The translations under genes were made by a program, and so were the position numbers. The notes under the pieces are model-generated. The model saw only the letters and a program-made list of their open reading frames with translations, made no database searches and was not told where the DNA came from. From contig NZ_JANDBC010000001.1 of assembly GCF_024320785.1 (NCBI RefSeq), positions 673,309 to 737,308 on the forward strand: a stretch of DNA of 64,000 nucleotides, given 5' to 3'. This stretch comes from Gracilimonas sediminicola. Its GTDB lineage: Bacteria > Bacteroidota > Rhodothermia > Balneolales > Balneolaceae. Each line of letters starts with the position of its first letter. Position 1 is the stretch's first letter. This document shows, one piece after another, positions 43,826-52,847 of the stretch.

Positions 43826-44344
43826 TTAAGCATATTCTGCAGCCTTTTCATTGGGGAATGCGTCTGCATAATTCACCCAAACCATCCATAGGATAAATAT
43901 CACGATGTAGAAAATGGCCGTGGTAGAGTAGTCGTGGGTGAAGTCAAAAAACTCAGGCCACTTTGCCTGGGTGATGGTTAGTATCACCACTCTTATGATG
44001 TTTACCAGATAGATAATCCCGATCCCCACAAAACAAAAGCTTAGTTTATTTTTCCAGTCGCCCGGATAAGCCAAAATAAACCCGAGGAACAACCCCATTG
44101 CGGCAATCCCATTACAGCCATCTATAATTTCAATTCCGGGATACTCTCCGATTCCAATAATCCGGTTTACCGTAAAAACATCGAACCCAAACATTTCTAT
44201 AATGCCCGCACTGGTGCCAATAATATTCAGCGACAACCAATAGTCAAGATCCCCGGCCGGAAGCAGCCACAGCTCATACAAAATGTACCATCCAATAAAG
44301 ATGACCAACGCTTTGGCTATAAATTTTAAAATCGGAGAATTCAT
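43826..44344 (-). CDS. exosortase-family protein
   Basis: A 172-residue multi-helix membrane protein of the exosortase/archaeosortase family. The catalytic Cys lies in DGCNGIAAM, the Arg in NIIRVVILT, and the His in FTHDYSTT; these are the family's required trio. The ATG at 44344 is preferred over a TTG 14 codons upstream. Exosortases cleave C-terminal sorting signals of exported proteins. Short forms such as XrtF are known in Bacteroidota; the exact subtype is unclear. No target protein or exopolysaccharide genes lie nearby, so it is an orphan here. Confidence 0.82.
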   Translation of the reverse strand: MNSPILKFIAKALVIFIGWYILYELWLLPAGDLDYWLSLNIIGTSAGIIEMFGFDVFTVNRIIGIGEYPGIEIIDGCNGIAAMGLFLGFILAYPGDWKNKLSFCFVGIGIIYLVNIIRVVILTITQAKWPEFFDFTHDYSTTAIFYIVIFILWMVWVNYADAFPNEKAAEYA

Positions 44345-44556
44345 GTAAATCTGATTTATTAAAGCATCATAAAAATCCTGAGCCAATATAAAACCTTGAA
44401 CTCCAATTTATTCAAAGATTTTGAAAACAGGATTACCCGGCACACACCATTGAAAAAATCAAATTTTACACAATCCTGAACGATATTAATCATACAAACC
44501 GTTATCTTGGAAGCGTTTCCAACAAACAAATTTAAACAGATAGTAGTATAGAAATT

Positions 44557-45729
44557 ATGGATGCCGTTTTAGACCGAGAGTTATCATTTGAGCTTACAGA
44601 GGATCAGAAAATGATCCGCGATAGTGTAAAAGAATTTGTAGAACGAACTGTAGCTCCTTCGGTAATGGAAAGAGATAACAGTAAGGAATTTCCGCACGAT
44701 ATTGTTAAGCAATTGGGAGAGTTGGGAATGCTCGGCATCTACCATGAAGAGCAATATGGCGGTGGCGGTTTTGATGTAGTCAGCTTTTGCCTGGCCCTTG
44801 AAGAGATTGCCCGTTGGGATGCCTCCCTTGCGCTCACCGTTGCTTCCCATACTTCCCTGGGTACCGGACATATTGCTATTGCCGGAAATCATGAACAAAA
44901 ATTGAAGTATATGCCCGCTCTCACTAAAGGTGAAAAGCTGGCTGCCTGGTGTTTGACCGAACCGGGTTCAGGAAGTGATGCTTCCGGGATGAAATCCACA
45001 GCCATTAAAGAAGGCGATAAGTACATTCTGAATGGCTCCAAGATTTTTATCACCCAGGGGTCTGTAGGTGATGTGTATGTTGTACTCGCAAAAACGGATC
45101 CATCCAAAGGGGTGAAAGGAATTTCTGCTTTTATCGTAGAGCGCGAATGGGACGGCGTTAAGCCCGGTGAAGGCATGCACAAGCTGGGCATGAATTCATC
45201 CGATACAACCGAAGTGGTATTTGAAAATGTGGAAGTTCCGGCTGAAAACCTCCTCGGTAAAGAAGGTCAAGGTTTTATTGACACGATGAAGGTTCTTGAC
45301 GGAGGCCGTGTAGGGATCGCTGCTCTTTCGGTAGGTATCGCTCGCGGAGCGTTGGAAGAGTCACTCAAATACTCCATGGAAAGAAAACAGTTTGGTCAGG
45401 CCATCGGGAATTTCCAGTATATGGAAGGAAAAATGGTGGACATGGCTACTGAAATTGATGCCGCCCGCCTGTTGGTTCACCGTGCAGCCTGGCTTAAAGA
45501 TCTGGGTAAACCCTACACAAAAGAGGCTTCAATGGCTAAGCTGTTTGCTTCAGAGTTATCGGTTCGCGCAGCTGATGAAGCCGTTCAAATTCACGGCGGC
45601 TATGGTTACACCAAAGAATATCATGTAGAGCGATTTATCCGGGATGCCAAACTCATGACTATTGGGGAAGGAACTTCGGAAGTACAGCGACTGATCATCG
45701 CCAGAGAACTTAAAAAAGGTTTAGCCTGA
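44557..45729 (+). CDS. short-chain acyl-CoA dehydrogenase
   Basis: A 390-residue FAD-dependent acyl-CoA dehydrogenase (butyryl-CoA type). FAD and substrate elements [29 protein letters not shown] and the [18 protein letters not shown] block are conserved. The catalytic Glu lies in [12 protein letters not shown]. It introduces the 2,3-double bond in short acyl-CoA. It is followed after a terminator by a second, glutaryl-CoA-type dehydrogenase. Confidence 0.92.
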   Translation: MDAVLDRELSFELTEDQKMIRDSVKEFVERTVAPSVMERDNSKEFPHDIVKQLGELGMLGIYHEEQYGGGGFDVVSFCLALEEIARWDASLALTVASHTSLGTGHIAIAGNHEQKLKYMPALTKGEKLAAWCLTEPGSGSDASGMKSTAIKEGDKYILNGSKIFITQGSVGDVYVVLAKTDPSKGVKGISAFIVEREWDGVKPGEGMHKLGMNSSDTTEVVFENVEVPAENLLGKEGQGFIDTMKVLDGGRVGIAALSVGIARGALEESLKYSMERKQFGQAIGNFQYMEGKMVDMATEIDAARLLVHRAAWLKDLGKPYTKEASMAKLFASELSVRAADEAVQIHGGYGYTKEYHVERFIRDAKLMTIGEGTSEVQRLIIARELKKGLA

Positions 45730-45759
45730 TCAGCTGAAGGTCCTATTGTTGTTGGAATC

Positions 45760-45797
45760 AAAAGCCTGTAGTTCTCTGAGATCTGCAGGCTTTTTTT
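45760..45797 (+). terminator. rho-independent terminator
   Basis: AAAGCCTGTAG pairs with CTGCAGGCTTT (one G-T pair), followed by a run of seven T. It lies between the two acyl-CoA dehydrogenase genes, so they are separate transcription units. Confidence 0.85.
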
Positions 45798-45883
45798 GTT
45801 ACATCTGCTGATAATCTCTTTCGGCCTGAAGCATATTTTTCTTACTATCCATCAAACGAACATCAAGATAAAAACTCAACGCA

Positions 45884-47092
45884 ATGTCCAAGAATCTATT
45901 CAACATCGATGATGCTTTTCTTTTTGAATCTGAACTGAATGAAGAAGACCGGCTCATCATGGAAACGGCCCGGGATTATGCCCAAAGCAAACTCGAACCC
46001 CGTGCCTTAAAGGGAAATACCGAAGAGTATTTTGATCAGGATATTGCCAAGGAAATGGGTGAAATGGGACTGCTTGGAGTAACTGTTCCCGAAGAATATG
46101 GAGGCTCCGAAGCCAGTTATACCGCCTATGGTTTAATTGCACGGGAAGTGGAGCGCGTGGATTCCGGATACCGGTCTTTCATGAGCGTGCAATCGTCGCT
46201 GGTGATGTACCCCATCTCAGAATTTGGGACTGAAGAACAGAAACAAAAATTCCTTCCCAAGCTGGCTGCCGGTGAAATGATCGGCTGTTTTGGATTGACT
46301 GAACCTGATCATGGTTCTGACCCAGGCTCCATGGTAACGACAGCCGTAAAAACCGATGGCGGCTGGGTGTTGAACGGGGCTAAAATGTGGATCACCAACT
46401 CCCCCATTGCTGATGTTGCGGTAGTTTGGGCCAAAGCCAAGGAACATAAAGATGACAAGGGCGTAATCCGCGGCTTCCTGGTTGAAAAAGGGATGGATGG
46501 ATTTTCAGCACCGGCTACCAAATACAAAATGAGTCTGCGTGCTTCGGAAACCGGTGAGCTGGTTTTTGATGATGTATTCGTTCCCGATGAAAATGTGTTC
46601 CCGGATATCAAAGGATTAAAGGGCCCTTTCATGTGCCTCAACTCTGCGCGATATGGAATCGCATGGGGAACCGTAGGTGCTGCTGAGTTTTGCTACCAGC
46701 AAGCCCGTGATTATGTATTAGACCGGAAGCAGTTTGGCAAACCCCTGGCTGCCAATCAGCTTATCCAAACCAAACTGGCCAATATGATGACGGATATAAC
46801 GCAGATGCAAATGTTGGCTTACCGTTTGGGTAAACTAAAAGACGAAGGGCGTGATCATCCTTCTATGACTTCCCTCGCCAAGCGGAACAACTGTGGCAAA
46901 GCTCTTGAAATCGCCCGCATCTCCCGTGATATGCACGGCGGCAACGGTATTACCGGCGACTACCGGGTTATCCACCACATGGTGAACCTGGAATCGGTAA
47001 ACACCTACGAAGGTACTTATGATATTCACGGACTCATTCTTGGAAGAGAAATTACCGGCATTCAGGCCTTCACCCCAAAAGGGAATGATTAA
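45884..47092 (+). CDS. gcdH: glutaryl-CoA dehydrogenase
   Basis: A 402-residue acyl-CoA dehydrogenase that oxidises and decarboxylates glutaryl-CoA to crotonyl-Co[29 protein letters not shown] and the C-terminal [20 protein letters not shown] are close to known GcdH; the Glu in YEGT is the catalytic base. [15 protein letters not shown] is the FAD motif. Glutaryl-CoA arises from lysine or tryptophan; lat 25 kb upstream supports lysine. A glutaryl-CoA transferase was not identified. Confidence 0.88.
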   Translation: MSKNLFNIDDAFLFESELNEEDRLIMETARDYAQSKLEPRALKGNTEEYFDQDIAKEMGEMGLLGVTVPEEYGGSEASYTAYGLIAREVERVDSGYRSFMSVQSSLVMYPISEFGTEEQKQKFLPKLAAGEMIGCFGLTEPDHGSDPGSMVTTAVKTDGGWVLNGAKMWITNSPIADVAVVWAKAKEHKDDKGVIRGFLVEKGMDGFSAPATKYKMSLRASETGELVFDDVFVPDENVFPDIKGLKGPFMCLNSARYGIAWGTVGAAEFCYQQARDYVLDRKQFGKPLAANQLIQTKLANMMTDITQMQMLAYRLGKLKDEGRDHPSMTSLAKRNNCGKALEIARISRDMHGGNGITGDYRVIHHMVNLESVNTYEGTYDIHGLILGREITGIQAFTPKGND

Positions 47093-47114
47093 ATAAAATT
47101 CATTACTTTGGATT

Positions 47115-47345
47115 ATGGAATGGAAAGATCACATAGTTTCAGAGCCCAAGGTTTTATTTGGAAAGCCTCGGGTTAAAGGTACCCGAATTTCGGTTGAGCT
47201 TATTTTGGATAAGCTGGGAAACGGTGTTACTAAAGAAGAACTCATGGAATCTTACCCTAATCTTACCGAGCACCAAATCCAGGCTTGTATATCCTTTGCT
47301 GCTGATAAGTTGAAGTCCGAAGTCGCTTATTCGGATGAAAAGTGA
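47115..47345 (+). CDS. DUF433 antitoxin-like protein
   Basis: A 76-residue protein of the DUF433 family. The signature GKPRVKGTRISVELILDKLGNGVTKEELMESYPNLTEHQI is an N-terminal winged-helix type DNA-binding segment found in antitoxins next to DUF5615 PIN-like toxins. Its stop overlaps the start of the downstream DUF5615 gene by 11 bp. It sits 22 bases after gcdH. With the toxin broken (see next), it is likely a free-standing relic or regulator. Confidence 0.85.
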   Translation: MEWKDHIVSEPKVLFGKPRVKGTRISVELILDKLGNGVTKEELMESYPNLTEHQIQACISFAADKLKSEVAYSDEK

Positions 47346-47699
47346 AAAATCAGTTGTAGTAGATGAGAGTGTTGACTTCCGCTTTATTGAAGCACTTCAA
47401 AATCATCATATTTTAACCCATTCTATTTTAAAAGAATCGCCGGGCGTAAGTGATGATCAGGTTTACATATAGCAAATCAGTCAAGCTCTATACTTCTTAC
47501 TGAAGACAAAGACTTTGGTGAACTTGTAATAAGACTCGGAAAAAATCATAGCGGGATCATTTTAGTCAGAATAGATGGAAGGCCCAACGAACATGAAATT
47601 GACAGAGCTTGCAGATTGGTAACGGAACACTATAAGGAAATGACAAATAATTTTTCTGTTATTACTGAAAACAAACTTAGAATTAGAAAGTTAAATTAA
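47335..47699 (+). pseudogene. frameshifted DUF5615 PIN-like toxin
   Basis: The frame from 47335 reads VVVDESVDFRFIEALQ ... ESPGVSDDQVYI and meets TAG at 47470-47472. The rest of the protein continues in the -1 frame from 47469 (ANQSSSILLTEDKDFGELVIRLG ... ENKLRIRKLN) to TAA at 47697-47699. Together they make one DUF5615 protein with its acidic DE, D and DFG-type elements. The break is explained by loss of one base near 47461-47472. No slippery heptamer is seen there, so programmed shifting is unlikely. An RNase-type toxin would be non-functional. Confidence 0.82.
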
Positions 47700-47701
47700 C
47701 C

Positions 47702-48076
47702 ATGAACACCCTCGGTAACATCATCTGGTTTATTTTTGGTGGAATTTTTGTGGCTATTGAGTATGCCATTTCAAGCCTGATTTTATGTCTTACCATTATC
47801 GGTATTCCATTCGGAGTTCAGACCTTCAAGCTGGCCAAACTATCCCTGTTCCCTTTTGGAAAGAAAACGGTGGTGAATGAGAAATCCGATGGTTGCCTTT
47901 CTCTTGCCATGAACATCCTCTGGATTCTCGTGGGCGGCATCTGGATCAGTATTACCCACATTGTTTTTGGAGCTATACTGTTTTTAACCATCATCGGGAT
48001 TCCGTTCGCTAAGCAGCATTTCAAACTGGCATCGGTTGCTTTATTACCCTTTGGGAGAGATATAGTTAAAGACTAA
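47702..48076 (+). CDS. YccF-type inner-membrane protein
   Basis: A 124-residue membrane protein made of two similar halves (LCLTIIGIPFGVQTFKLAKLSLFPFGK and LFLTIIGIPFAKQHFKLASVALLPFGR), each with a hydrophobic helix pair. This duplication is the YccF domain. The function is unknown. It follows the broken toxin by 2 bases, so it may be read from the same transcript. Confidence 0.88.
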   Translation: MNTLGNIIWFIFGGIFVAIEYAISSLILCLTIIGIPFGVQTFKLAKLSLFPFGKKTVVNEKSDGCLSLAMNILWILVGGIWISITHIVFGAILFLTIIGIPFAKQHFKLASVALLPFGRDIVKD

Positions 48077-48165
48077 TTTAGTCTTCTTCCAAATATTGGT
48101 ATTTATAAGTATTTACAAGACCTTCCTGCAACTTTGTGATACATTCCTGGAAAAGGAGGATCATC

Positions 48166-48642
48166 ATGGAATCACTGACTTCAAAAATCATAGCGGGTTT
48201 TATTCTGGTGTTTATAATTCTTCAATTTTTTGGACCTGATACTTCTTCTCCGGCAGCCGATCCCTCCAAAGATTTCATCGTCAATTCTCAACCACCGGAG
48301 CAGGTAACCTCTATTCTTAAAAGTGCTTGTTACGATTGCCATTCCTATCAAACCAACTATCCCTGGTATTCAAATATTGAGCCGGTATCGTGGTGGCTGC
48401 AGGACCATATTGAACACGGCAGAGATGAATTCAACATGTCGCTATGGTCTGACTATTCCTCAAATCGTGCCGATCATAAACTGGAAGAGGCCATCGAACT
48501 GGTTGAGGAAGAAGAAATGCCTCTGCCTTCCTACACCTGGGTTCATGGGGATGCCAGACTTACACCGGAACAACGAGATCTACTCACAGAATGGTTTAGC
48601 TCACTAAGAACAAAAATTTCTGACAATTCTGAGGAAAATTAG
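48166..48642 (+). CDS. haem-binding-domain protein
   Basis: A 158-residue protein. One N-terminal membrane helix (about 6-22) is followed by a single CYDCHS haem-attachment motif (CxxCH) near residue 56 and the conserved YQTNYPWYSNIEPVSWW, which is the Haem_bd (PF14376) fold. The protein is likely a periplasmic cytochrome c. The ATG at 48166 is preceded by AAAAGGAGGATCATC, a strong site, so the earlier frame start is not used. Confidence 0.88.
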   Translation: MESLTSKIIAGFILVFIILQFFGPDTSSPAADPSKDFIVNSQPPEQVTSILKSACYDCHSYQTNYPWYSNIEPVSWWLQDHIEHGRDEFNMSLWSDYSSNRADHKLEEAIELVEEEEMPLPSYTWVHGDARLTPEQRDLLTEWFSSLRTKISDNSEEN

Positions 48643-48731
48643 TCTCTTTTTCCGTCAAGAAACTAAAAGCATAAGATTAAAGATTTTTTCAATTCATTGA
48701 TTTACTTTAAGCCACAATCTAAAAAACAGGT

Positions 48732-49232
48732 ATGACGCTTAAAGAGCAGCTTTTAAACAATACAGACGTTTTTATTGATAAGATCAACGAGTTCACCGAT
48801 GCGCAATTTAATCTAAAGCCCGATTCGGATTCATGGTCGGCAGCGGATGTGTTGGAACACGTTTACCGCTCTGAATTTGGAGTACCCCGGCTCTTCACCG
48901 GTGAAACGAAGAAGCTTAACGACCGCAAACCCGATGCGCACGTTTCCCGGATGAAACAACGATTCCTTGAATCAGATGCAAAAATGGAAGCCTCCGGTGT
49001 GATACTTCCCACAGAAGGAAAAAAATCCAGGGAAAGCCTGATCGAAAAATTTCGCAGTAACAGGATTAAAATTGCCGGTCTCATCGAAGACCTTCCGGCA
49101 GATGAATTATGCCTTAAATTTGAACATCCTGTATTTGGTTTATTAACCCGCATGGAGTGGGTTCACTTCAGTATCATTCACAGTCAGCGTCACCAGAAAC
49201 AACTCGATCGTATTCAATCGCAACTTCAATGA
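48732..49232 (+). CDS. DinB-family protein
   Basis: A 166-residue four-helix-bundle protein of the DinB superfamily. NLKPDSDSWSAADVLEHVYRSEFG and WVHFSIIHSQRHQKQL carry His positions that bind metal in relatives; here His in LEHV and H(x3)H in HSQRHQKQL remain. Such proteins often act as bacillithiol or mycothiol-dependent transferases, but the substrate is unknown. Its last bases overlap the next start (ATGA). Confidence 0.85.
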   Translation: MTLKEQLLNNTDVFIDKINEFTDAQFNLKPDSDSWSAADVLEHVYRSEFGVPRLFTGETKKLNDRKPDAHVSRMKQRFLESDAKMEASGVILPTEGKKSRESLIEKFRSNRIKIAGLIEDLPADELCLKFEHPVFGLLTRMEWVHFSIIHSQRHQKQLDRIQSQLQ

Positions 49233-50251
49233 AACCAAGGACCGATATCTATTTTCATCCAGAAAGACTATTCAACATGATGCGAGTGACCGTTGCCACC
49301 ATCACCCTTGTATTGGTTGGTGCATTTTTTCCATTAAATAGCCATGCTCAGGAAACTTCCCTTACACCCGGAGAAGAAGTTGTTTTTAAAAGTGGGAATA
49401 TTGTTTTGAACGGAACCCTGGTTTTACCTGAGAATGCCGAAAATGTACCTGTACTTGTGTTTTCCGGTGGAATGTATGAATGGGGAGATCATCATCCGCA
49501 GCGTGAAATTTTTATCCGGGAAAACCTGGAAGCGGTTTTCCCACCGGCCGGCATAGGTGTACTCTATTATGATCCGCGCGGAGTCGGAGAGTCAGACGGG
49601 CGATGGGGCCGTGCTTCGTTAACCGATTTCGCTGATGACGCCAAAGCAGCCATTCAGTACCTGAAACAAAGAAAAGAAGTAGATCCCGATCGGATTGGTA
49701 TCGCAGGATTGGGTGAAGACGGCTGGATGGCTCAAATTGTCGCAGCAACTGCACCCGGTCAAGTTAAACTTATGGCCTCCCTTGCCGGTCCTACGTTCGA
49801 CCCTACCCGGCAGCTGGTTAATGAATATCACAGCGGGTACGTTTGTAACGGACAAGACAGTACCACTGCATACAGGAAGGCGGTACAAAAAGCACAATCT
49901 CACCAAAACTGGGTTTCGGTACTGCCTCTTACCAAAAGGTGGCGACATATGAACATGAAGGTTGGGTTTGAACCTGAAACTTATCTCAGTGACATCAACA
50001 TCCCGTCCTTATTTCTTTTTGCTGAAAATGACGGACAGGTTTATCCGGATTGGGCTATGGAAAGTCTTCGGGAAATATATCCCGACTCGCTCCCTTCAAA
50101 CTTTACCGTTCATACCATTGCCGGTGCCAACCATTTCTTCCATGTAGTGCCCAAGTGCTACGACTACCTCGAGGAAAGCCAGAGTGTTCAAAAAAACTTC
50201 TCCTTTCGGTTCAAAGAAGTTTTCCAAGACTGGATTTTTGAAAACCTCTAG
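49229..50251 (+). CDS. exported alpha/beta hydrolase-like protein lacking the nucleophile Ser
   Basis: A 340-residue protein. The start at 49229 overlaps the dinB stop; an ATG at 49277 would begin directly with a signal peptide (MMRVTVATITLVLVGAFF, cut near SHA-QE), so the true start may be 49277. The hydrolase fold is clear: LVFSGGMYEWG (oxyanion), YDPRGVGESDGRWG, a turn IAGLGEDGWMAQ, the acid in FAENDGQVYP, and a terminal His in GANHFFHV. The elbow reads G-L-G-E-D-G where relatives have G-H-S-x-G-G, so the catalytic Ser is replaced by Gly. It may be a pseudoenzyme or use a different residue. Confidence 0.7.
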   Translation: MKPRTDIYFHPERLFNMMRVTVATITLVLVGAFFPLNSHAQETSLTPGEEVVFKSGNIVLNGTLVLPENAENVPVLVFSGGMYEWGDHHPQREIFIRENLEAVFPPAGIGVLYYDPRGVGESDGRWGRASLTDFADDAKAAIQYLKQRKEVDPDRIGIAGLGEDGWMAQIVAATAPGQVKLMASLAGPTFDPTRQLVNEYHSGYVCNGQDSTTAYRKAVQKAQSHQNWVSVLPLTKRWRHMNMKVGFEPETYLSDINIPSLFLFAENDGQVYPDWAMESLREIYPDSLPSNFTVHTIAGANHFFHVVPKCYDYLEESQSVQKNFSFRFKEVFQDWIFENL

Positions 50252-50334
50252 CCGGGTTTATTTATTAGATCTCGTGGTAGTAGATGCACCGCTGCATCAT
50301 ACCTCAGGGAAACTCTGCTTTTACACTGGTTCCG

Positions 50335-50705
50335 CCGCTCCGCTGCGGAACCTCATTGTGAGGCTCCGCCTCAAGTTAGTTAACAGGGGAATAGAGTAAA
50401 GATATGAATGCAGTATTTGAGGCGGAGCCTCGGGTGGGCATTGCGGAGCAGAGCGCCGCAACGAGAAACAAATCCATCATTCGGCTCGCCTGAACCGGAT
50501 TATGACCGGGAATTAAGCAAGAGCCGGATGATGAATGATACCGGTATGGAGCCTTAATGCAATCTCATCCATCACCCCGTTTCTCACTTGAACCACATAA
50601 GGGCCCAATTCACAGGAAACGGAATGATGGAGTCAACGACCCCTTTGACTTGAACCAGACAATCAGGCTTCTACTTATCCTACTTCCACCGCTCCGCTGC
50701 GGAAC
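50335..50705. repeat. GC-rich palindromic repeat patch
   Basis: The 509-base gap 50252-50760 has no convincing gene. It holds two copies of CCGCTCCGCTGCGGAAC (50335-50351 and 50689-50705), small palindromes GAGGCTCCGCCTC and GAGGCGGAGCCTC, and a stretch GCATTGCGGAGCAGAGCGCC. Each copy can fold on itself (CCGC/GCGG). This looks like REP-type or degraded mobile-element sequence. The short ORFs here have no ribosome sites and no recognisable protein. Confidence 0.65.
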
Positions 50706-50760
50706 TATATTGCAAGGCTTCCGGGACTCCCTAGTGAGATAGTGGCCGATACAGCAAAAC

Positions 50761-52797
50761 TTACTTTTTCTGCCAGCTCGCCTTCAACACTTTATCTCCC
50801 ACCATAATCCGGTCTACCACGTCCATTCCTTCAGTCACTTCACCGATAATGGTATAACGTCCATTCAGATGGGGTGCCCAGTCGTGCATCACAAAATACT
50901 GGCTGCCTTCCGTGTCGGTTCCCGCGCTGGCAATGCCTGCCATTCCCCTTCGGTATTCTTTACCGGAAGCTTCGGTTGGGACCACATAATCCGGCCCGCC
51001 AAATCCATCACCTGTTTCCACATCTCCTCCCTGTATCACAAAGTTCGGTGCTACGCGATGGAAAGCTACGGAATCATACGCTCCGGCACGGGTAAGGCTG
51101 TCAATTCCCGAGATTGTTGCAGGAGCAGAAAGTACATCCATGGCAATTTTGATGGTTCCCTCTTCTGTCTCCAGCACCCAGACAGGCTCAAAGTCCAGCT
51201 CTGCCAAACGTTGCCAATCCGGAGTTCTGAATGTCGGAGGTTCGGCTTCGGCATCCGGCACATCCCAACCCTGATTTGCCAATGTGGAGTTAAGTGCAGG
51301 GTTTCCTTTTGCAGCCAGAGAATCAATCAGATCCTGAGCTTCATCACGAAACCGCTCGTATAAAAATCCGGCCATCGATTGGTACACTTCAATATCTTCC
51401 GGAAGCTGATAGTTGGTCAATAGTTGTTCAATTCGGTTGAAGTCTTCGTCTAAAATCACCCCGGCTGATTCCATAAACGATGCTGTTATATAAGTGATGG
51501 AGCGATCTCCCCTTTCAAGTAAATCAAAAACCAGATCTCTTACGCTCTCTTTCAGTGATGATTTCTGGCTCTCCTCCAGATCAGCCCACCAACCCGACAT
51601 TGCCTGGGCGGCAAACAAAGCTTCCATCCTGTTTGAACTGCCGGCATATTCTTCCAGCTTCTGCAGGAATTCATCTGCATTCAAAGCTTTTCGATAGATA
51701 TGTAACTTTTTAATCAGCAAATACTCCTGCCCCTCAGAAAGTGACTCTGACAGACTCAGGTATTCATCCGCTTCACTCATTGCGATAATACCGGAAAGAC
51801 GAACTGATGCTTCTTTCTGTTCGTTCTCAACTATTTTTTCACTGATAACCGCATCAAAACTGCCTTCTTTTTCGGGGTGATTAGCGATCCTGTTCAAAGC
51901 CACTTCATTCACAACGGGGTTGGGATGATCAAGCAGTCTTGTGTACACCTCTTCAAGCTTTGGGCTCCATCCGGCATTCGAAACCTGATTTGCCAGTTCT
52001 ACCGCAAGCTGCACATTCATTTCTGATATATCTTCCACCGGGAGGCGATTAAGTGTCCATTCTGCATCGCTTTTAAAAGCTATTCGAAGTGCATACTGAC
52101 GGATGTACGGACTTTCCACCCATTCATACGCTTCCCAAATGTTGGTTCTTATTTGTTCATCTTCAATGACCTCATCGCCCCGGTAGAGTCCATAAAAGTA
52201 GGCTCGGTATAAATCCTCATCCTCCAATACAGCTGCATAACGGAGAATACTTCTGCGGGATGATTCGGGGATATCGTACTCCATCATCAGCCGCCCCATG
52301 GCTAAGGCCGAATTATACTCGTAGTCAGAATCAGGGCCTATAATTTCATCAAAATTGCGAATTAACAGATCTAATGACTCCTGATTACCCTGTTGCCCCA
52401 ATACCAGGCTGATCCCCTTTCTCATTGAAGCTCTTCTGTTCCACAGATCGTGCAAACGGGTTAACTGTTCATCTGTAAGTTCGTGTGCGCTCAAAGCCAT
52501 CCAACCCAATTCGGTATTTGCATACTGGGCTTTGGTCACAAACGCATCCATATCCTCAACCGGCGTACTGATGAGCGCCCGCCACGCTTGAGCCTGAACA
52601 AAAGAATCCGGGTGTTCGGTGTAGGCTAACAGAGAATCCGCATTACGATCAAAAACGTGCCGGTACAGCTCCGGGTACTCATCCGTTAAAAGTTCTGAAT
52701 ATGCACTTTCCTGCATACATGATGTGGTGAGAAAAGCCACAAAAGTGACTACAATCAAAACACACATACTTTTTACACATTTAGTATTGAACTTCAT
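50761..52797 (-). CDS. HEAT-repeat lipoprotein with C-terminal cyclophilin domain
   Basis: A 678-residue lipoprotein. A start at 52797 gives a signal ending in the lipobox FLTTSC; the longer frame to 52860 is not used. Residues about 40-490 are helical repeats of HEAT type (NPVVNEVALNRIANHPEK-like units). The C-terminal 150 residues are a cyclophilin-type peptidyl-prolyl isomerase: VAFHRVAPNFVIQGGD, SAGTDTEGSQYFVMH and LNGRYTIIGEV carry the Arg, Gln and Phe of the active site. It probably folds proteins in the envelope. It is divergent from lexA with 50 bases between. Confidence 0.85.
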   Translation of the reverse strand: MKFNTKCVKSMCVLIVVTFVAFLTTSCMQESAYSELLTDEYPELYRHVFDRNADSLLAYTEHPDSFVQAQAWRALISTPVEDMDAFVTKAQYANTELGWMALSAHELTDEQLTRLHDLWNRRASMRKGISLVLGQQGNQESLDLLIRNFDEIIGPDSDYEYNSALAMGRLMMEYDIPESSRRSILRYAAVLEDEDLYRAYFYGLYRGDEVIEDEQIRTNIWEAYEWVESPYIRQYALRIAFKSDAEWTLNRLPVEDISEMNVQLAVELANQVSNAGWSPKLEEVYTRLLDHPNPVVNEVALNRIANHPEKEGSFDAVISEKIVENEQKEASVRLSGIIAMSEADEYLSLSESLSEGQEYLLIKKLHIYRKALNADEFLQKLEEYAGSSNRMEALFAAQAMSGWWADLEESQKSSLKESVRDLVFDLLERGDRSITYITASFMESAGVILDEDFNRIEQLLTNYQLPEDIEVYQSMAGFLYERFRDEAQDLIDSLAAKGNPALNSTLANQGWDVPDAEAEPPTFRTPDWQRLAELDFEPVWVLETEEGTIKIAMDVLSAPATISGIDSLTRAGAYDSVAFHRVAPNFVIQGGDVETGDGFGGPDYVVPTEASGKEYRRGMAGIASAGTDTEGSQYFVMHDWAPHLNGRYTIIGEVTEGMDVVDRIMVGDKVLKASWQKK

Positions 52798-52847
52798 ACA
52801 CAAACTCCGTTTATTACACATGTTTCTTACATTAAACTTCTTTCGCC

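Noticed and set aside
47461..47480. Programmed -1 frameshift producing a full DUF5615 toxin
   Set aside because: No slippery heptamer and no obvious downstream stem; a simple base loss explains it better.
50184..50742. Short ORFs in the repeat patch
   Set aside because: No ribosome sites, no homology by eye, and they are created by the GC palindromes.
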